In this document: positions 1 through 8,168 of the stretch, piece by piece
How positions within the stretch are numbered: the stretch's first letter is position 1
Layout: each line of letters opens with the position of its first letter
Source of the DNA: Sphingopyxis sp.
GTDB lineage: Bacteria > Pseudomonadota > Alphaproteobacteria > Sphingomonadales > Sphingomonadaceae
Reading direction: 5' to 3'
NCBI RefSeq assembly: GCF_025869345.1
Contig: NZ_JAOZVW010000104.1
Span: forward strand, 1-36,060
Length of the DNA: 36,060 bases
Notes under the pieces: model-generated
The model's input: the letters and a program-made list of their open reading frames with translations, nothing else
What the model was told of the DNA's origin: nothing
Database searches by the model: none
Program-made: the position numbers and the translations under genes

Positions 1-47
1 CAGCCGACGCATGCACTGGGTTCCCGCTTTCGCGGGAATGACAAAGA
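1..47. repeat. Class A palindromic repeat, right half, cut by window start
   Basis: A hairpin TTCCCGCTTTCGCGGGAA (21-38) followed by TGACAAAG matches the right half of the double repeat at 31344-31433 and the element cut by the window's other end. The leading CAGCCGACGCATGCACTGGG matches the linker of those double copies, so the left half probably lies just outside the window. Confidence 0.8.
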
Positions 48-95
48 TAGGGAATATCAAATATTTACCCCAAGGCGGACGTGCGCACCCGTATT

Positions 96-338
96 TTATC
101 GCCAGCGCCAGCCGCCCTCGGTCTTGGCGCGGTAGAGCGGCAGCGGCGCGAGGGCTGCCAGGATGACGAAGATCGTCATCATCGCCGGCTGGCCGCGTAG
201 CAGCACCGAAACCCCGGCGATCAGCGCGATATGCGCCGCCAGCAGCGCCCAGCCCTGCCACGTGATTGGCAGGCCGGTGCCATAGCCGCGGTTCTTCGGG
301 CGAAACCAGGGGCGGCTGTCGAATATGAGGTGCAGCAT
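96..338 (-). CDS. Small two-helix membrane protein
   Basis: An 80-residue protein with two predicted membrane segments (about residues 29-47 and 52-68) and a basic, Trp/Arg-rich C-terminus. The start ATG lies one base after the stop of the upstream ribbon-helix-helix gene, so the two are almost certainly co-transcribed with the SPFH gene as a three-gene operon. I do not recognise a named family. A role at the membrane next to the SPFH protein is inferred from the operon only. G+C and codon use match the neighbours. Confidence 0.65.
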   Translation of the reverse strand: MLHLIFDSRPWFRPKNRGYGTGLPITWQGWALLAAHIALIAGVSVLLRGQPAMMTIFVILAALAPLPLYRAKTEGGWRWR

Positions 339-339
339 C

Positions 340-543
340 TCAGCTTTCCTTTCCGGGCGGGCGGCCGCGTTTCGGGGTTTCCGACTGTTTCACGCCGACG
401 CCGCGGCGGCCGAGCGCTTCGCGCAGCAGGATTTCGATTTCGGCATTGGCGCTGCGCAGTTCGGCCGCCGCCAGTCGCTCGATCGCGGCGAACAGCGCCG
501 GATCGAGGCGGAGGGCAAAGGCTTTCTTGGCGGGCGCGGACAT
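340..543 (-). CDS. Ribbon-helix-helix (Arc-like) DNA-binding protein
   Basis: A 67-residue protein. Residues 8-45 (FALRLDPALFAAIERLAAAE then LRSANAEIEILLREAL) have the beta-strand, helix, helix layout of Arc/MetJ-type ribbon-helix-helix proteins, including the SxNAEIxxLL helix typical of Arc-family repressors. The start used is the ATG at 543, 11 bases after the SPFH stop; a longer frame to 600 would overlap the SPFH gene and lacks support. The tail (KRGRPPG) resembles an AT-hook-like minor-groove motif. It may be the autoregulator of the SPFH operon and bind the palindrome at 1480-1505, but that is inference. Confidence 0.8.
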   Translation of the reverse strand: MSAPAKKAFALRLDPALFAAIERLAAAELRSANAEIEILLREALGRRGVGVKQSETPKRGRPPGKES

Positions 544-553
544 CGCTCGATCC

Positions 554-1459
554 TCAATAGAGCGAGCCGGCGTTGACCACGGGCTGAGTGTCGCGCTCAC
601 CGCAGAGGACGACCATCAGGTTCGACACCATCGCCGCCTTGCGCTCGTCGTCGAGCTCGACGACATTCTTTTCGCTGAGCTGGGTCAGCGCCATCTCGAC
701 CATCGTCACCGCGCCCTCGACCAGCTTCTTGCGCGCCGCGATCACCGCCTCGGCCTGCTGGCGGCGCAGCATCGCGCCGGCGATTTCCTGCGCATAGGCG
801 AGGTGGGTCAGGCCGCATTCGTCGACGGTGATGCCGGCGACTTCAAGCCGCTCGATCAGCGCCTTGCGCAGTTCGACCCCGACCTCGTCATGGTTGCCGC
901 GCAGCGTGATTTCCTGGTGCTCGATATCGTCATAGGGGTAGCGCGAGCCGATCGCGCGCACCGCGGCCTCGATCTGCGCCATCACAAACTCTTTATAATC
1001 GTCGACGTCGAACAGTGCCTGCGCGGTGTCGGTGACGCGCCACACGACCTGTGCCGCCATCTCGACCGGATTGCCGCGCAGATCGTTGACCTTGATCTTG
1101 TCCGAAATGACGTTGTTCGCACGCACCGCGATCTTCTTGCGCGATAGCCAGGGGAGGATCCAGCGCAGCCCGGTCTCGCGGTCGGTGCCCTTGTAGGCGC
1201 CAAAGAGCTGGATGGCGGCGGCCTCATTCGGGTTGATCAGGTAAAAGCCGCACAGGATGATCGTCCCCGCAACCGCGCTTGCGATGACGAGTGCCCATTT
1301 CCAGTTCCAGTCGATCCCGTCGCCCCCGACATTGCTGATCCCCGCCCACAGCGCGATGCCAAGCAGCACGAGCCAGATCAGCAGCATCAGATAGCCGCTC
1401 TGCGTAGCGGCACGCGTCTCGCGGCTGCGGTTCAGCGCCGGTGTCCCATTCTCGACCAT
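554..1459 (-). CDS. SPFH/stomatin-prohibitin domain membrane protein
   Basis: A 301-residue protein with two N-terminal membrane segments (about residues 23-41 and 55-75) followed by a stomatin/prohibitin/flotillin (SPFH) domain. The typical signatures are [21 protein letters not shown], a GLRWILPW segment, the [19 protein letters not shown] strand pair and a Glu/Ala-rich helix ([20 protein letters not shown]). SPFH proteins form oligomeric membrane scaffolds and often affect membrane proteases or stress tolerance; no specific partner can be read here. It leads an operon with the RHH and small membrane genes. The ATG is preceded by a strong GGAGGG site, and a 26-bp AT-rich palindrome lies 20 bases upstream of the start. 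Confidence 0.9.
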   Translation of the reverse strand: MVENGTPALNRSRETRAATQSGYLMLLIWLVLLGIALWAGISNVGGDGIDWNWKWALVIASAVAGTIILCGFYLINPNEAAAIQLFGAYKGTDRETGLRWILPWLSRKKIAVRANNVISDKIKVNDLRGNPVEMAAQVVWRVTDTAQALFDVDDYKEFVMAQIEAAVRAIGSRYPYDDIEHQEITLRGNHDEVGVELRKALIERLEVAGITVDECGLTHLAYAQEIAGAMLRRQQAEAVIAARKKLVEGAVTMVEMALTQLSEKNVVELDDERKAAMVSNLMVVLCGERDTQPVVNAGSLY

Positions 1460-1479
1460 ATTTCCCTCCGAATTACTCG

Positions 1480-1505
1480 ATATAAAGATGATATCATATT
1501 TATAT
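1480..1505. promoter_or_regulatory. 26-bp near-perfect palindrome, probable operator of the SPFH operon
   Basis: The sequence ATATAAA-G-ATGATATCAT-A-TTTATAT is self-complementary except at one base pair (the G/A pair flanking the core). It is AT-rich in a GC-rich genome and lies 20 bases upstream of the SPFH start, where it would overlap a promoter. The binding protein is unknown. The RHH protein of the operon, or an unlinked PadR- or MarR-like factor, are candidates. Confidence 0.6.
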
Positions 1506-1820
1506 TGTTTTCGGCGATGGTCAATCTAAATCGAAGCGCGTAGGCTAGCGGCAGCCTTGGGGTGGGGAGCCGTCGTCCCTTCTTGCGTCATCCCGGCCTG
1601 GATCCGGGATATGGTCGGCGCAAGGACCGCATAATCCTCGCAAAGTTCAGGAAAGTTCAGCCTATTGCATCCCGCTGATGGGGCTTCGCGGCGTGCGGAA
1701 CGCACGCGGTACGCCGCATCCGCCCCTACCGCTTTTATCCACCGGATGAAGGCTGGCACAGCCGGATAATGTAGGAAAGGCCTATTTGAAGCCGATGCCT
1801 GCTATGGGGTGGGAAGCTGC
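1506..1820. other. Non-coding gap with a degenerate class C repeat
   Basis: There is no convincing gene between the SPFH promoter and the PH-like gene. At 1585-1610 the segment CGTCATCCCGGCCTGGATCC GGGAT resembles half of the dispersed repeat also seen at 8934-9015. The only open frame (1526-1759, minus) reads through this repeat and has no ribosome binding site, so it is not called. Confidence 0.5.
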
Positions 1821-2375
1821 CTATGGCTGAATGTCAGCTTTGGCTTCTCGCTGCGCCTTCAATGCAAGATTATAAACGCGCTCCGCATCCTCGATGTCAT
1901 CGAAAGCTGGTGGAAGGAACTGGTTCGCTCCAGGCCAACTCGGCGGAATCATTCCGAACGTGCTTGGCGAGCCAAACTGCACGGTGCCACGACCATTCCG
2001 CCGCCCTTGGAATCGTATTTCGGGTGTGGCGGCGAGATTTACTGACCTACGGTTGGGTCTGAACAATCCGGCCTCAATGAAGGCTCTCTCGGTCGTGAGA
2101 TAGTAGAATATGCGTCGTCGCGCCGCCCGGTCCACGAGAAAGCGGCCGAACAGCATATATAGTCCGGCGATCATAAAGACGGGCATGATGACATAGGCGA
2201 GAGGATCGACTTCCTTCATCTCGCCGGTGAATGCGAACAGGAATATCATCGAAACCATGAAGAGCCAGAAGGCCGCAAACGGCACGGCGAACGCATCCTG
2301 TGGCGCCAACCGAAAACCTTGCTTGGGTTGGCCATGCCAGATGATCCGTTCTCCGGGTGCAAGGTCGATTGCCAT
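1821..2375 (-). CDS. PH-like domain membrane protein, uncharacterised
   Basis: A 184-residue protein. The N-terminus (LAPGERIIWHGQPKQG) is typical of bacterial PH-like (bPH) membrane proteins. It is followed by two membrane helices (about 28-49 and 58-77) and a soluble C-terminal part beginning with the YLTTERAFIEAG strand pattern. Function is not known for this family member. A hand-counted line inside the gene (1861-1920) is 48% G+C, clearly below the neighbours, which suggests relatively recent acquisition or relaxed composition. The ribosome binding site is weak. Confidence 0.7.
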   Translation of the reverse strand: MAIDLAPGERIIWHGQPKQGFRLAPQDAFAVPFAAFWLFMVSMIFLFAFTGEMKEVDPLAYVIMPVFMIAGLYMLFGRFLVDRAARRRIFYYLTTERAFIEAGLFRPNRRSVNLAATPEIRFQGRRNGRGTVQFGSPSTFGMIPPSWPGANQFLPPAFDDIEDAERVYNLALKAQREAKADIQP

Positions 2376-2411
2376 TTGTCTTCAGTTGCATATGCTGAGC
2401 GGCGGAGCAAT

Positions 2412-2426
2412 GTCCGCAATCGGTCG
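2412..2426 (+). repeat. Dispersed 15-bp motif GTCCGCAATCGGTCG, copy 1
   Basis: Exact GTCCGCAATCGGTCG in the divergent gap between the PH-like gene and the OsmC gene. The same 15-mer recurs at 31448-31462, inverted at 33347-33361, and inverted with one mismatch at 9025-9039. Confidence 0.55.
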
Positions 2427-2553
2427 CTTCCTGACAAGGCGGCGGATCGCTCACCGCCTTCCTCGAAAAGGCGTGGCAGCGGGGGCGTGCGGAGCGTAGG
2501 CTGTTGCGACGCATTTCCCGAGTCCCGCCGATTTTCAACCGAAGGAGACCATC

Positions 2554-2982
2554 ATGACCGTCAATCGCGCATCCGCCCGCTACGAGGGGTTCGGCAAGGA
2601 CGGCAAGGGGGCGATCACGACCAAATCGGGGGTGCTCAGCGCGCAGCCCTATGGCTTCGGCACCCGTTTCGAGGGGCAACCGGGAACCAATCCCGAAGAG
2701 CTGATCGCCGCGGCGCACGCGGCCTGTTTCACCATGGCGCTTTCCTTTGGTCTCGCGCGTGCGGGCTATGCGGGCGACACCCTCGAAACCAGCGCGGCGG
2801 TGACGCTCGAACAGCAGGACGGCGGTTTCACGATCACCAGGTCGGCGCTGACGCTGACCGGCAAGGTGCCGGGAATTTCGGCCGATGAATTCGCGGCGAT
2901 CGCGGGCGAGGCGGAGAAGAATTGTCCGGTGTCGAAGCTGCTCAACTGCGAGATCACGCTCGAGCATAGCCTCGAAGCCTAG
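2554..2982 (+). CDS. OsmC-family peroxiredoxin
   Basis: A 142-residue protein of the OsmC family (thiol-dependent organic hydroperoxide reductases). The signature TNPEELIAAAHAACFTMALS contains the first conserved Cys (residue 55). The second is in EKNCPVSKLL (Cys 125), so the Cys pair needed for peroxide reduction is present. Length and the N-terminal YEGFGKDGKG match the OsmC rather than the Ohr subgroup. A strong GAAGGAG site lies 6 bases before the ATG. The stop overlaps the stop of the convergent 2H phosphoesterase gene by 3 bases (shared CTAG). Confidence 0.92.
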   Translation: MTVNRASARYEGFGKDGKGAITTKSGVLSAQPYGFGTRFEGQPGTNPEELIAAAHAACFTMALSFGLARAGYAGDTLETSAAVTLEQQDGGFTITRSALTLTGKVPGISADEFAAIAGEAEKNCPVSKLLNCEITLEHSLEA

Positions 2983-3566
2983 GCGGCGTAGCGCAGCGGC
3001 GGGGGCAGTTCGTCGGCCATGAAGTCGAACATCGCCTGCGCCGGCGGCGCGAGCGTCCAGCTTTGCAGAACGCGGTGACGGCCGTGACCGACATGGCTTT
3101 CGATCAGCGCCAAGTCGCGCGGGATCCAGTTCCAGGCGATCGGCACGGCCGTAAAATCGCAGGCGCCGTAACCGAGCGTGACATGCGGGCGGAGTCCGGC
3201 CTTGCGATGCATGGGCGCGATCTCGTGCGGTGCGAGCAGAGCGACGATCGCTTCGTAAAGCTGTCGGACCCCGCCGACGCTGCCCGTGGTGATGAGTGCT
3301 GCGCCCGCATCGCGCGCGACGATCCGGCCAAAGGGAATGGACGCCGCCGCAGGCAGGCCCGCCTCGAACGCCCTCGCCACCCGCTGGCGCAGAAAGGGAT
3401 GCGGCGCCCGCGTCTCCGCAATCGTGCAGAGCGTCAGATGATAGAGTTGCGGCTTCAACCCCGCGAACAGGTCGCCCGAAACCTGCGGCAATTGGCGCGC
3501 CAGCCAGCCCGCGCGGTCGGCGGCGACCTGAAAGCCCAGGAAATAGCGGAACATCGGCGCCATCAT
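2979..3566 (-). CDS. 2'-5' RNA ligase family (2H phosphoesterase) protein
   Basis: A 195-residue protein with the two HxT/S motifs that define 2H phosphoesterases: YHLTLC (about residues 42-47) and PHVTLGYG (about 129-136). Family members hydrolyse cyclic or 2',5' phosphodiesters, or act as RNA ligase in vitro; the substrate here is unknown. The N-terminal FRYFLGFQV fits the LigT/ThpR branch. A second, divergent member lies at 9226-9753. The two share the fold motifs but little else, so a recent duplication is unlikely. Confidence 0.85.
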   Translation of the reverse strand: MMAPMFRYFLGFQVAADRAGWLARQLPQVSGDLFAGLKPQLYHLTLCTIAETRAPHPFLRQRVARAFEAGLPAAASIPFGRIVARDAGAALITTGSVGGVRQLYEAIVALLAPHEIAPMHRKAGLRPHVTLGYGACDFTAVPIAWNWIPRDLALIESHVGHGRHRVLQSWTLAPPAQAMFDFMADELPPPLRYAA

Positions 3567-3682
3567 GCTTCTCCGAATCGGATAATGTTCCCATTATGTT
3601 CCTATTTGGAGTGAGAGTCGAATCCGGAGTCGGGTTGAAAGGCTGAATTGCTGGGATCGGCGAGATTCGCGATTTAGCCCTC

Positions 3683-3704
3683 CTGCTCCCCCGCGAAGGC
3701 GGGG
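3683..3704. repeat. Degenerate class A hairpin
   Basis: CCCCCGCGAAGGCGGGGG in the gap between the 2H phosphoesterase start and the lipoprotein end is a variant of the class A hairpin core (CCCGCGAARGCGGG). The flanks do not match the full element. Confidence 0.4.
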
Positions 3705-3733
3705 GGACAGGGGAGGTGACAAGGCCGCGGGCG

Positions 3734-4300
3734 TTACTGGCAGTTGCCGTCGCGCTTCTCTTCCTTGCCGCTCGCCAGGAACCAGCGGGCCTTGGCGGGA
3801 TCGGCGGCTTCGTCGAAATAGCAGACGTCGGTCGCGCCGGTGCGCGGATCGATCTGGACCGACCATTGGTGTGCGCCGCAATTATGCTGCTCGCACGCCC
3901 AGGATACGACCTTGTCGCCGCGCATCTCGATCGGTGAGGCGGGGCCTTCGGTCGTGGTGATCGCCTTCAGCACCGCGGCGTCCTTCACCGTCGCCGCGAT
4001 CCCCGCCTTCACGAGGACATGGTCGTTCCATGCGATCCCGTCGACCTTGTCGAACGGATATTTGCCCACATAGGAGGCGAGCTTGCTGCCCGCGGTCGGC
4101 GGCAGCGGCGAGGTTATGGCGGGGCCGGCATCGCCCGCCTTGGTGGCGCCGGCGTCCGAGGGGTTGCTGGCCGGGGCCGTTGCCGCCGGCGTCTCGCTTT
4201 TCGGGGCTTCGGCCCCCGCCTTTTCCGCCTTTGCGCCGCAGGCGGCGAGAGCAAGAGCGAGACAAGAGGCGGCGAGGATGGGGATGCGACGACGAACCAT
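3734..4300 (-). CDS. Putative lipoprotein, uncharacterised
   Basis: A 188-residue protein with a lipoprotein signal peptide: basic N-terminus (MVRRRIP), hydrophobic stretch, lipobox LAAC with Cys 21. An Ala/Pro/Thr-rich linker follows (about residues 24-65), then a globular domain with several cysteines (WACEQHNCGAHQW, DVCYFDE, final NCQ) that may form disulfides in the periplasm. No named family was recognised, although the YVGKYPFD...DPRTGATDVCYFDE pattern looks like that of proteobacterial lysozyme-inhibitor-like proteins. The frame continues open far upstream to 6457 but that is a GC-rich shadow; the ATG at 4300 directly precedes the signal peptide. Confidence 0.75.
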   Translation of the reverse strand: MVRRRIPILAASCLALALAACGAKAEKAGAEAPKSETPAATAPASNPSDAGATKAGDAGPAITSPLPPTAGSKLASYVGKYPFDKVDGIAWNDHVLVKAGIAATVKDAAVLKAITTTEGPASPIEMRGDKVVSWACEQHNCGAHQWSVQIDPRTGATDVCYFDEAADPAKARWFLASGKEEKRDGNCQ

Positions 4301-4411
4301 GCGGCTTTCTCCTGCTGTCGCGCCTCTCCTATCATGGCGGGACAGCGAAGAACATCGCCGCTGGATGGACCGGCCCCGGCGTGGCATCACGCGCCTTGCG
4401 AGGAGCGAGTC

Positions 4412-4837
4412 ATGGCGAAATCCGAAAAGCCCGTCCTGCTGTCCGGCGGCAATCCGCAGATCGCGAAGGGCGAGGGCGATGCGCCGGTGCAGGCCTATAT
4501 CGCCGCGATGCCGGGGTGGAAATCGGCCGCCTGGGCGCGGCTCGACGCGCTGATCGCGCGCGCTGTGCCCGGCGTGCGCAAGGCGGTGAAGTGGAATTCG
4601 CCGCTTTATGGCGCGCCCGATGCGCTGCCGAACCATTGGTTCCTCGGCATCCATTGCTATGACCGCTATATCAAGGTCGCCTTTTTCGACGGCCAGCGGC
4701 TCGACCCGGTGCCTCCGGTCGCGTCGAAGAGCGGCGACACGCGCTATTTTCATATCCATGAGGCCGATGCGGTCGACGAGGTCGCCTTCGCCGACTGGGT
4801 GCGGCAGGCGAGCGCGCTGCCCGGCGAGAAGATGTAA
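4412..4837 (+). CDS. DUF1801 domain protein, first of a tandem pair
   Basis: A 141-residue protein of the DUF1801 (YdhG-like, iron-chaperone-fold) family. The typical features are a helix ending in VRKAVKWNSPLYG and strands FLGIHCYDRYIKVAFFDG. Family members are small cytoplasmic proteins of uncertain biochemical role. The ATG at 4412 follows an AGGAG site. A longer open frame to 4019 overlaps the opposite lipoprotein gene and is not coding. It lies 13 bases upstream of a second DUF1801 gene, so the two form an operon. Confidence 0.85.
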   Translation: MAKSEKPVLLSGGNPQIAKGEGDAPVQAYIAAMPGWKSAAWARLDALIARAVPGVRKAVKWNSPLYGAPDALPNHWFLGIHCYDRYIKVAFFDGQRLDPVPPVASKSGDTRYFHIHEADAVDEVAFADWVRQASALPGEKM

Positions 4838-4850
4838 GGGAGACAGGGTG

Positions 4851-5258
4851 ATGGCGGACGAAGACGCTTCGGCGCTGATCGATGCGAAGATCGCGTCGCT
4901 CGGCGACTGGCGCGGCGCGACGCTTGCGAAGCTGCGCGCGCTGATCCGCGAGGCCGATCCGGCGATCGAGGAAGCGGTCAAATGGCGCAAGCCGACCAAC
5001 CCCGCGGGCGTGCCGACCTGGGAGCGTGCGGGGGTCATCTGTACCGGCGAAACATATAAGGACAAGGTCAAGCTGACCTTTGCCAAGGGCGCGGCGGTCG
5101 CCGATCCGGCGGGGCTGTTCAACGCGAGCCTCGACGGCAATGTCCGGCGCGCGATCGACCTGTTCGAGGGCGACGGCATCGACGCCGCCGCCTTCAAGAC
5201 GCTGGTGCGCGGCGCGGTCGAGGCGAATCTCGCGAAGCCCGCGCGATCAAGAACATAG
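4851..5258 (+). CDS. DUF1801 domain protein, second of a tandem pair
   Basis: A 135-residue paralogue of the preceding gene, with the family core ADPAIEEAVKWRKP, then GVPTWERAGVICTGETYKDK and the VKLTFAKGA strand. The helix before VKW is conserved between the two copies but the C-terminal halves differ, indicating an old duplication or two subfamilies. The start is the ATG at 4851, after GGGAGACAGG; an in-frame GTG directly precedes it. Function unknown; the pair may act as a hetero-oligomer (inference). Confidence 0.85.
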   Translation: MADEDASALIDAKIASLGDWRGATLAKLRALIREADPAIEEAVKWRKPTNPAGVPTWERAGVICTGETYKDKVKLTFAKGAAVADPAGLFNASLDGNVRRAIDLFEGDGIDAAAFKTLVRGAVEANLAKPARSRT

Positions 5259-5320
5259 CCGCTCGCCGGGGGAACTTTCGGACGCGCCGCGGGGTTGATC
5301 CGTCGCCCAAAGGGGAGACG

Positions 5321-5629
5321 ATGATGATCAAGACAGGCTTGCCCACTCTGGCCGCGGCGCTGGCGTTCGGCGCGGCGGCGCCGGCCGCGGCGCAATATAC
5401 GGTCGATACCGCGCTGTCCGATTCGGTTCTCGGCGAGACGCGCAAGATCGGCGAGAAGCCCGCCAAGTCCGACCATATGACCGACGAGCAACTCGCTTTC
5501 TGGCGCGACTATTGCGCCAAATGGCCCAAGGGCGGCGCGTGCGACAGCTATCGCGCGGAGGTCGCGCGGCGCGCGGCCGTGGTCCGGCAGGCGACCGTCG
5601 CCCGGCGGGCGAAGGAAAAGCGTCGCTGA
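5321..5629 (+). CDS. Small secreted protein, uncharacterised
   Basis: A 102-residue protein with a Sec signal peptide ending in AAAPAAAQ (about residue 25) and a short mature domain. The mature part contains the motif DEQLAFWRDYCAKWPKGGAC (two Cys, perhaps a disulfide) and a strongly basic Arg/Ala-rich tail (about residues 80-102). A GGGGAGACG site precedes the tandem ATG codons. No family recognised. Confidence 0.7.
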   Translation: MMIKTGLPTLAAALAFGAAAPAAAQYTVDTALSDSVLGETRKIGEKPAKSDHMTDEQLAFWRDYCAKWPKGGACDSYRAEVARRAAVVRQATVARRAKEKRR

Positions 5630-5689
5630 GCTTGACTCGGCGTTCCCGCACTCGCCTAATGCCCGCTTCGGGAGCAAGGAGAGAATGGC

Positions 5690-6547
5690 ATGAACGTCGC
5701 CGCATCGCCGCAGAGCTTCGCGCGGCTGAAGGTCGCGCCGCTGACCCCGTCGATCGGGGCCGAGATTTCGGGCCTCGACCTGTCGCAGGAACAGGATGAC
5801 GCGGTCATCGCCGAAATCCGCGCCGCGCTGCTCGCGCACAAGGTCGTCTTCTTTCGCGGCCAGCCGATCACCCCCGCGCAGCATATCGCTTTCGCGCGCC
5901 GCTTCGGGACGCTCGAAATTCATCCCGCGACGCCGAAGGATCAGCCCGATCCCGAGGTGCTGCACATCGCGCACGGCCCCGATTCGAAGGGCCGCGAGAA
6001 TTTCTGGCATTCGGACGTCACCTGGCGCGCCGAACCCTCGCTCGGATCGATCCTGCGCGCGATCGAGGTGCCCGCCGTCGGCGGCGACACGCTGTTCGCC
6101 GATATGGCCGCGGCGTTCCGAGGCCTGTCGCCGGCGATGCAGGCGTTCTGCCGCGGCCTGACCGCAGTCCACGACATCGCGCGCGTCTTTGCCAAGCGGC
6201 TCGGCAAGCCCGTCGAGGAATTGCACAAGCAATATCCGCCGCAGGTCCATCCGCTGGTGCGCACGCATCCCGAAACCGGCGAGCAGGCGCTTTATGTCAA
6301 CACCGCCTTCACCAGCCATGTCGAAGGGCTGTCGGCGAAGGAGAGCGACCGGCTGCTCGCGCATCTCTATGCGCAGGCGGCGTTCCCCGAATATCAGTGC
6401 CGTTTCCGCTGGGAGCCCGACTCGATCGCCTTCTGGGACAATCGCGCCGCGCAGCATTATGCCGCGTCGGACTATTTCCCGGCGGTGCGGCGGATGGAGC
6501 GGGTGACGATCGCGGGCGACCGGCCCTTCTACAGGGACGAGCGCTGA
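5690..6547 (+). CDS. TauD/TfdA-family Fe(II)/2-oxoglutarate dioxygenase
   Basis: A 285-residue protein of the taurine dioxygenase family. The N-terminal LTPSIGAEISGLDL, the iron ligands H107 and D109 in FWHSDV, the distal ligand H256 in NRAAQHYA, and the 2-oxoglutarate-binding arginine in AVRRMERVT (about residues 266-272) are all present. The family oxidatively cleaves taurine, alkyl sulfonates, alkyl sulfates or aryloxyalkanoates. No sulfonate transporter (tauABC) lies nearby, so the substrate is undetermined. The ATG follows a clear AAGGAGAG site. Confidence 0.93.
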   Translation: MNVAASPQSFARLKVAPLTPSIGAEISGLDLSQEQDDAVIAEIRAALLAHKVVFFRGQPITPAQHIAFARRFGTLEIHPATPKDQPDPEVLHIAHGPDSKGRENFWHSDVTWRAEPSLGSILRAIEVPAVGGDTLFADMAAAFRGLSPAMQAFCRGLTAVHDIARVFAKRLGKPVEELHKQYPPQVHPLVRTHPETGEQALYVNTAFTSHVEGLSAKESDRLLAHLYAQAAFPEYQCRFRWEPDSIAFWDNRAAQHYAASDYFPAVRRMERVTIAGDRPFYRDER

Positions 6548-6640
6548 GGCCGCTCCGCCGACCGATTTCGGTGCTTGATCTCAACCGGGCTTGAGCTTTC
6601 ATAGGAATGGGCCTGCGATTCGCGAAAGGATGGTCGGCCC

Positions 6641-7519
6641 ATGTTGCACCGCTTTGACGCCCCCGCTTCGGATGGCGATTTCCCCGATCCGGCACCGGCC
6701 GGCGATGACTTCCTCGCCCGCTATCTGGCGCGAATCGGATATGCCGGTCCCGTTGCCCCGACGCTTGCCACGCTCGCTGCGTTGCAGGCGGCGCATCAGG
6801 TGGCGATTCCGTTCGAGGCGATGGACGCGCTGACCGGCGAGGGCGTCGACATCGATCCGCAGGCGATCGAGGCGAAGCTGATCGATCGCCGCCGCGGCGG
6901 CTATTGCTTCGAGCAGAACGGTCTGTTCCTTCGCGTGCTGCAGAGAATCGGCTTTGCGGCCGAGGGGCTGCTCGGCCGGGTGCGCTGGATGCTGCCCGAG
7001 GATGCGCCGCCGACGGGGCGCACGCATATGGTGGTGCGCGTGGCGATCGATGGGCGGGCGTGGCTCGCCGATGTCGGTTTCGGCGCGACGGTGCCGCCGC
7101 AGCCGCTCGCGCTCGGCGATGCGCTGCCGCAGCCGACGCGGCACGAAAGCTATCGCGTCCAGCCGCTCGATACCGGATACCGGGTCGAGGCCGAGATCGC
7201 GGGCGCGTGGAAGACGCTCTACGACCTGGAGGCGGCGCCCGCGCCGGCGATCGATTATGAGATCGGCAATTGGTATACGTCGCAGCACCCGTCCTCGCAT
7301 TTCCGGCATCAGCTCGTCGCGGCGCGGACGACCGCCGAGGCCCGGCACGGGCTGCGCGACAACCGGCTGACGATCCGCCGCACGGACGGCACCATCGAGC
7401 AGCGCTATCTGTCCGCCGACGAGATCGAGGCCGCGCTCGCCGACATCTTCCTGCTGACCCCCGAACCCGGCTGGCGCCGCGCGATCGAGCGCGCGGCGAC
7501 TGCCGAAATTCAGGCCTAA
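6641..7519 (+). CDS. nat: Arylamine N-acetyltransferase
   Basis: A 292-residue enzyme, the usual length for bacterial NAT. The catalytic triad is complete: C89 in RRGGYCFEQN, H129 in RTHMVV and D144 in WLADVGFG. NAT moves an acetyl group from acetyl-CoA to arylamines and hydrazines in the cytoplasm. The C-terminal domain NWYTSQHPSSHFRHQL is typical. The stop overlaps the stop of the convergent glycine-zipper gene (shared CTAA). It follows the dioxygenase gene by 93 bases, with no evidence for co-regulation. Confidence 0.95.
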   Translation: MLHRFDAPASDGDFPDPAPAGDDFLARYLARIGYAGPVAPTLATLAALQAAHQVAIPFEAMDALTGEGVDIDPQAIEAKLIDRRRGGYCFEQNGLFLRVLQRIGFAAEGLLGRVRWMLPEDAPPTGRTHMVVRVAIDGRAWLADVGFGATVPPQPLALGDALPQPTRHESYRVQPLDTGYRVEAEIAGAWKTLYDLEAAPAPAIDYEIGNWYTSQHPSSHFRHQLVAARTTAEARHGLRDNRLTIRRTDGTIEQRYLSADEIEAALADIFLLTPEPGWRRAIERAATAEIQA

Positions 7520-7965
7520 CGGCAACGCACATCCTTATTGCCGCTGCGGTCGATCGCGCGGCCGGCGACCGCGCCGCCGATCGCGCCGAGCACGGTGCCC
7601 AGCGTTTCGCTGTCGCCCGGCGCGATGACGTTGCCGATCACGCCGCCGGCGATGCCGCCGACGATGAGGCCGGTCGTGCCGTCGCTGCGGCGGCAATAAT
7701 ATTGGCCGTTGCGGCCGCGATAGACGCGGTCGCTGTTCGACAGGCGGCGTTCCTTGTAGCGGCGGTCGTTGCGGTAATAATTCTCGGCATAATAGCCGCC
7801 GTAACGCGGGTCGGGACGGTTATAGTCATAATTGCCATAACGGTCGTGATAGCCGCGGTCGTAATAGCCGTAGCCGCCGTCGTCATAGCCATAGCTGCCG
7901 GTCGAGGCGCAGGCGCCGGTCAGCGCGGTCGCCGCGGCGAGGGGCAGGATCATCCATCTGTTCAT
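7516..7965 (-). CDS. Glycine-zipper lipoprotein, Tyr/Gly-rich
   Basis: A 149-residue protein. A lipoprotein signal (MNRWMILPLAAATALTGAC, Cys 19) is followed by a Tyr/Asp/Gly/Arg-rich region (residues 24-70, repeated YGYYDRGYHDR-like units) and a C-terminal glycine zipper (GLIVGGIAGGVIGNVIAP then LGAIGGAVAGRAID). This is the layout of the 2TM glycine-zipper outer-membrane or envelope lipoproteins. The start at 7965 was chosen because a GGAG box lies 8 bases upstream and the signal peptide begins there; an ATG two codons earlier is too close to that box. Probably an envelope-stress or outer-membrane structural protein (inference). Confidence 0.85.
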   Translation of the reverse strand: MNRWMILPLAAATALTGACASTGSYGYDDGGYGYYDRGYHDRYGNYDYNRPDPRYGGYYAENYYRNDRRYKERRLSNSDRVYRGRNGQYYCRRSDGTTGLIVGGIAGGVIGNVIAPGDSETLGTVLGAIGGAVAGRAIDRSGNKDVRCR

Positions 7966-8168
7966 CGGCATCACTCCGTCGGGGATGCCGGACCGGAGCG
8001 GCGGGGCGTCCCTTGGCCCCACCACCAAGAATAGACCCGCGAGACGGGGCGGGGTTCCATGGGCTCCCGAATCCGCGGCGACCGGCCCTGCCCGGCCGGG
8101 CCGCGAGGCGCGCGCTCGTGGAAGTTGTCAAACTTGTCATTCCCCTCCGGTAAAATGATACCCGCCGG

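Noticed and set aside
1526..1759. Possible 77-residue minus-strand gene
   Set aside because: It reads through a class C repeat remnant and has no ribosome binding site or domain.
2074..3594. Minus-strand open frame of 506 codons
   Set aside because: It crosses the plus-strand OsmC gene and overlaps real genes in other frames. No domain was recognised.
3734..6457. Very long minus-strand open frame (907 codons)
   Set aside because: Only its last 188 codons (start 4300) encode a credible lipoprotein. The rest lies antisense to the two DUF1801 genes, the small secreted protein and the dioxygenase and is an artefact of high G+C.
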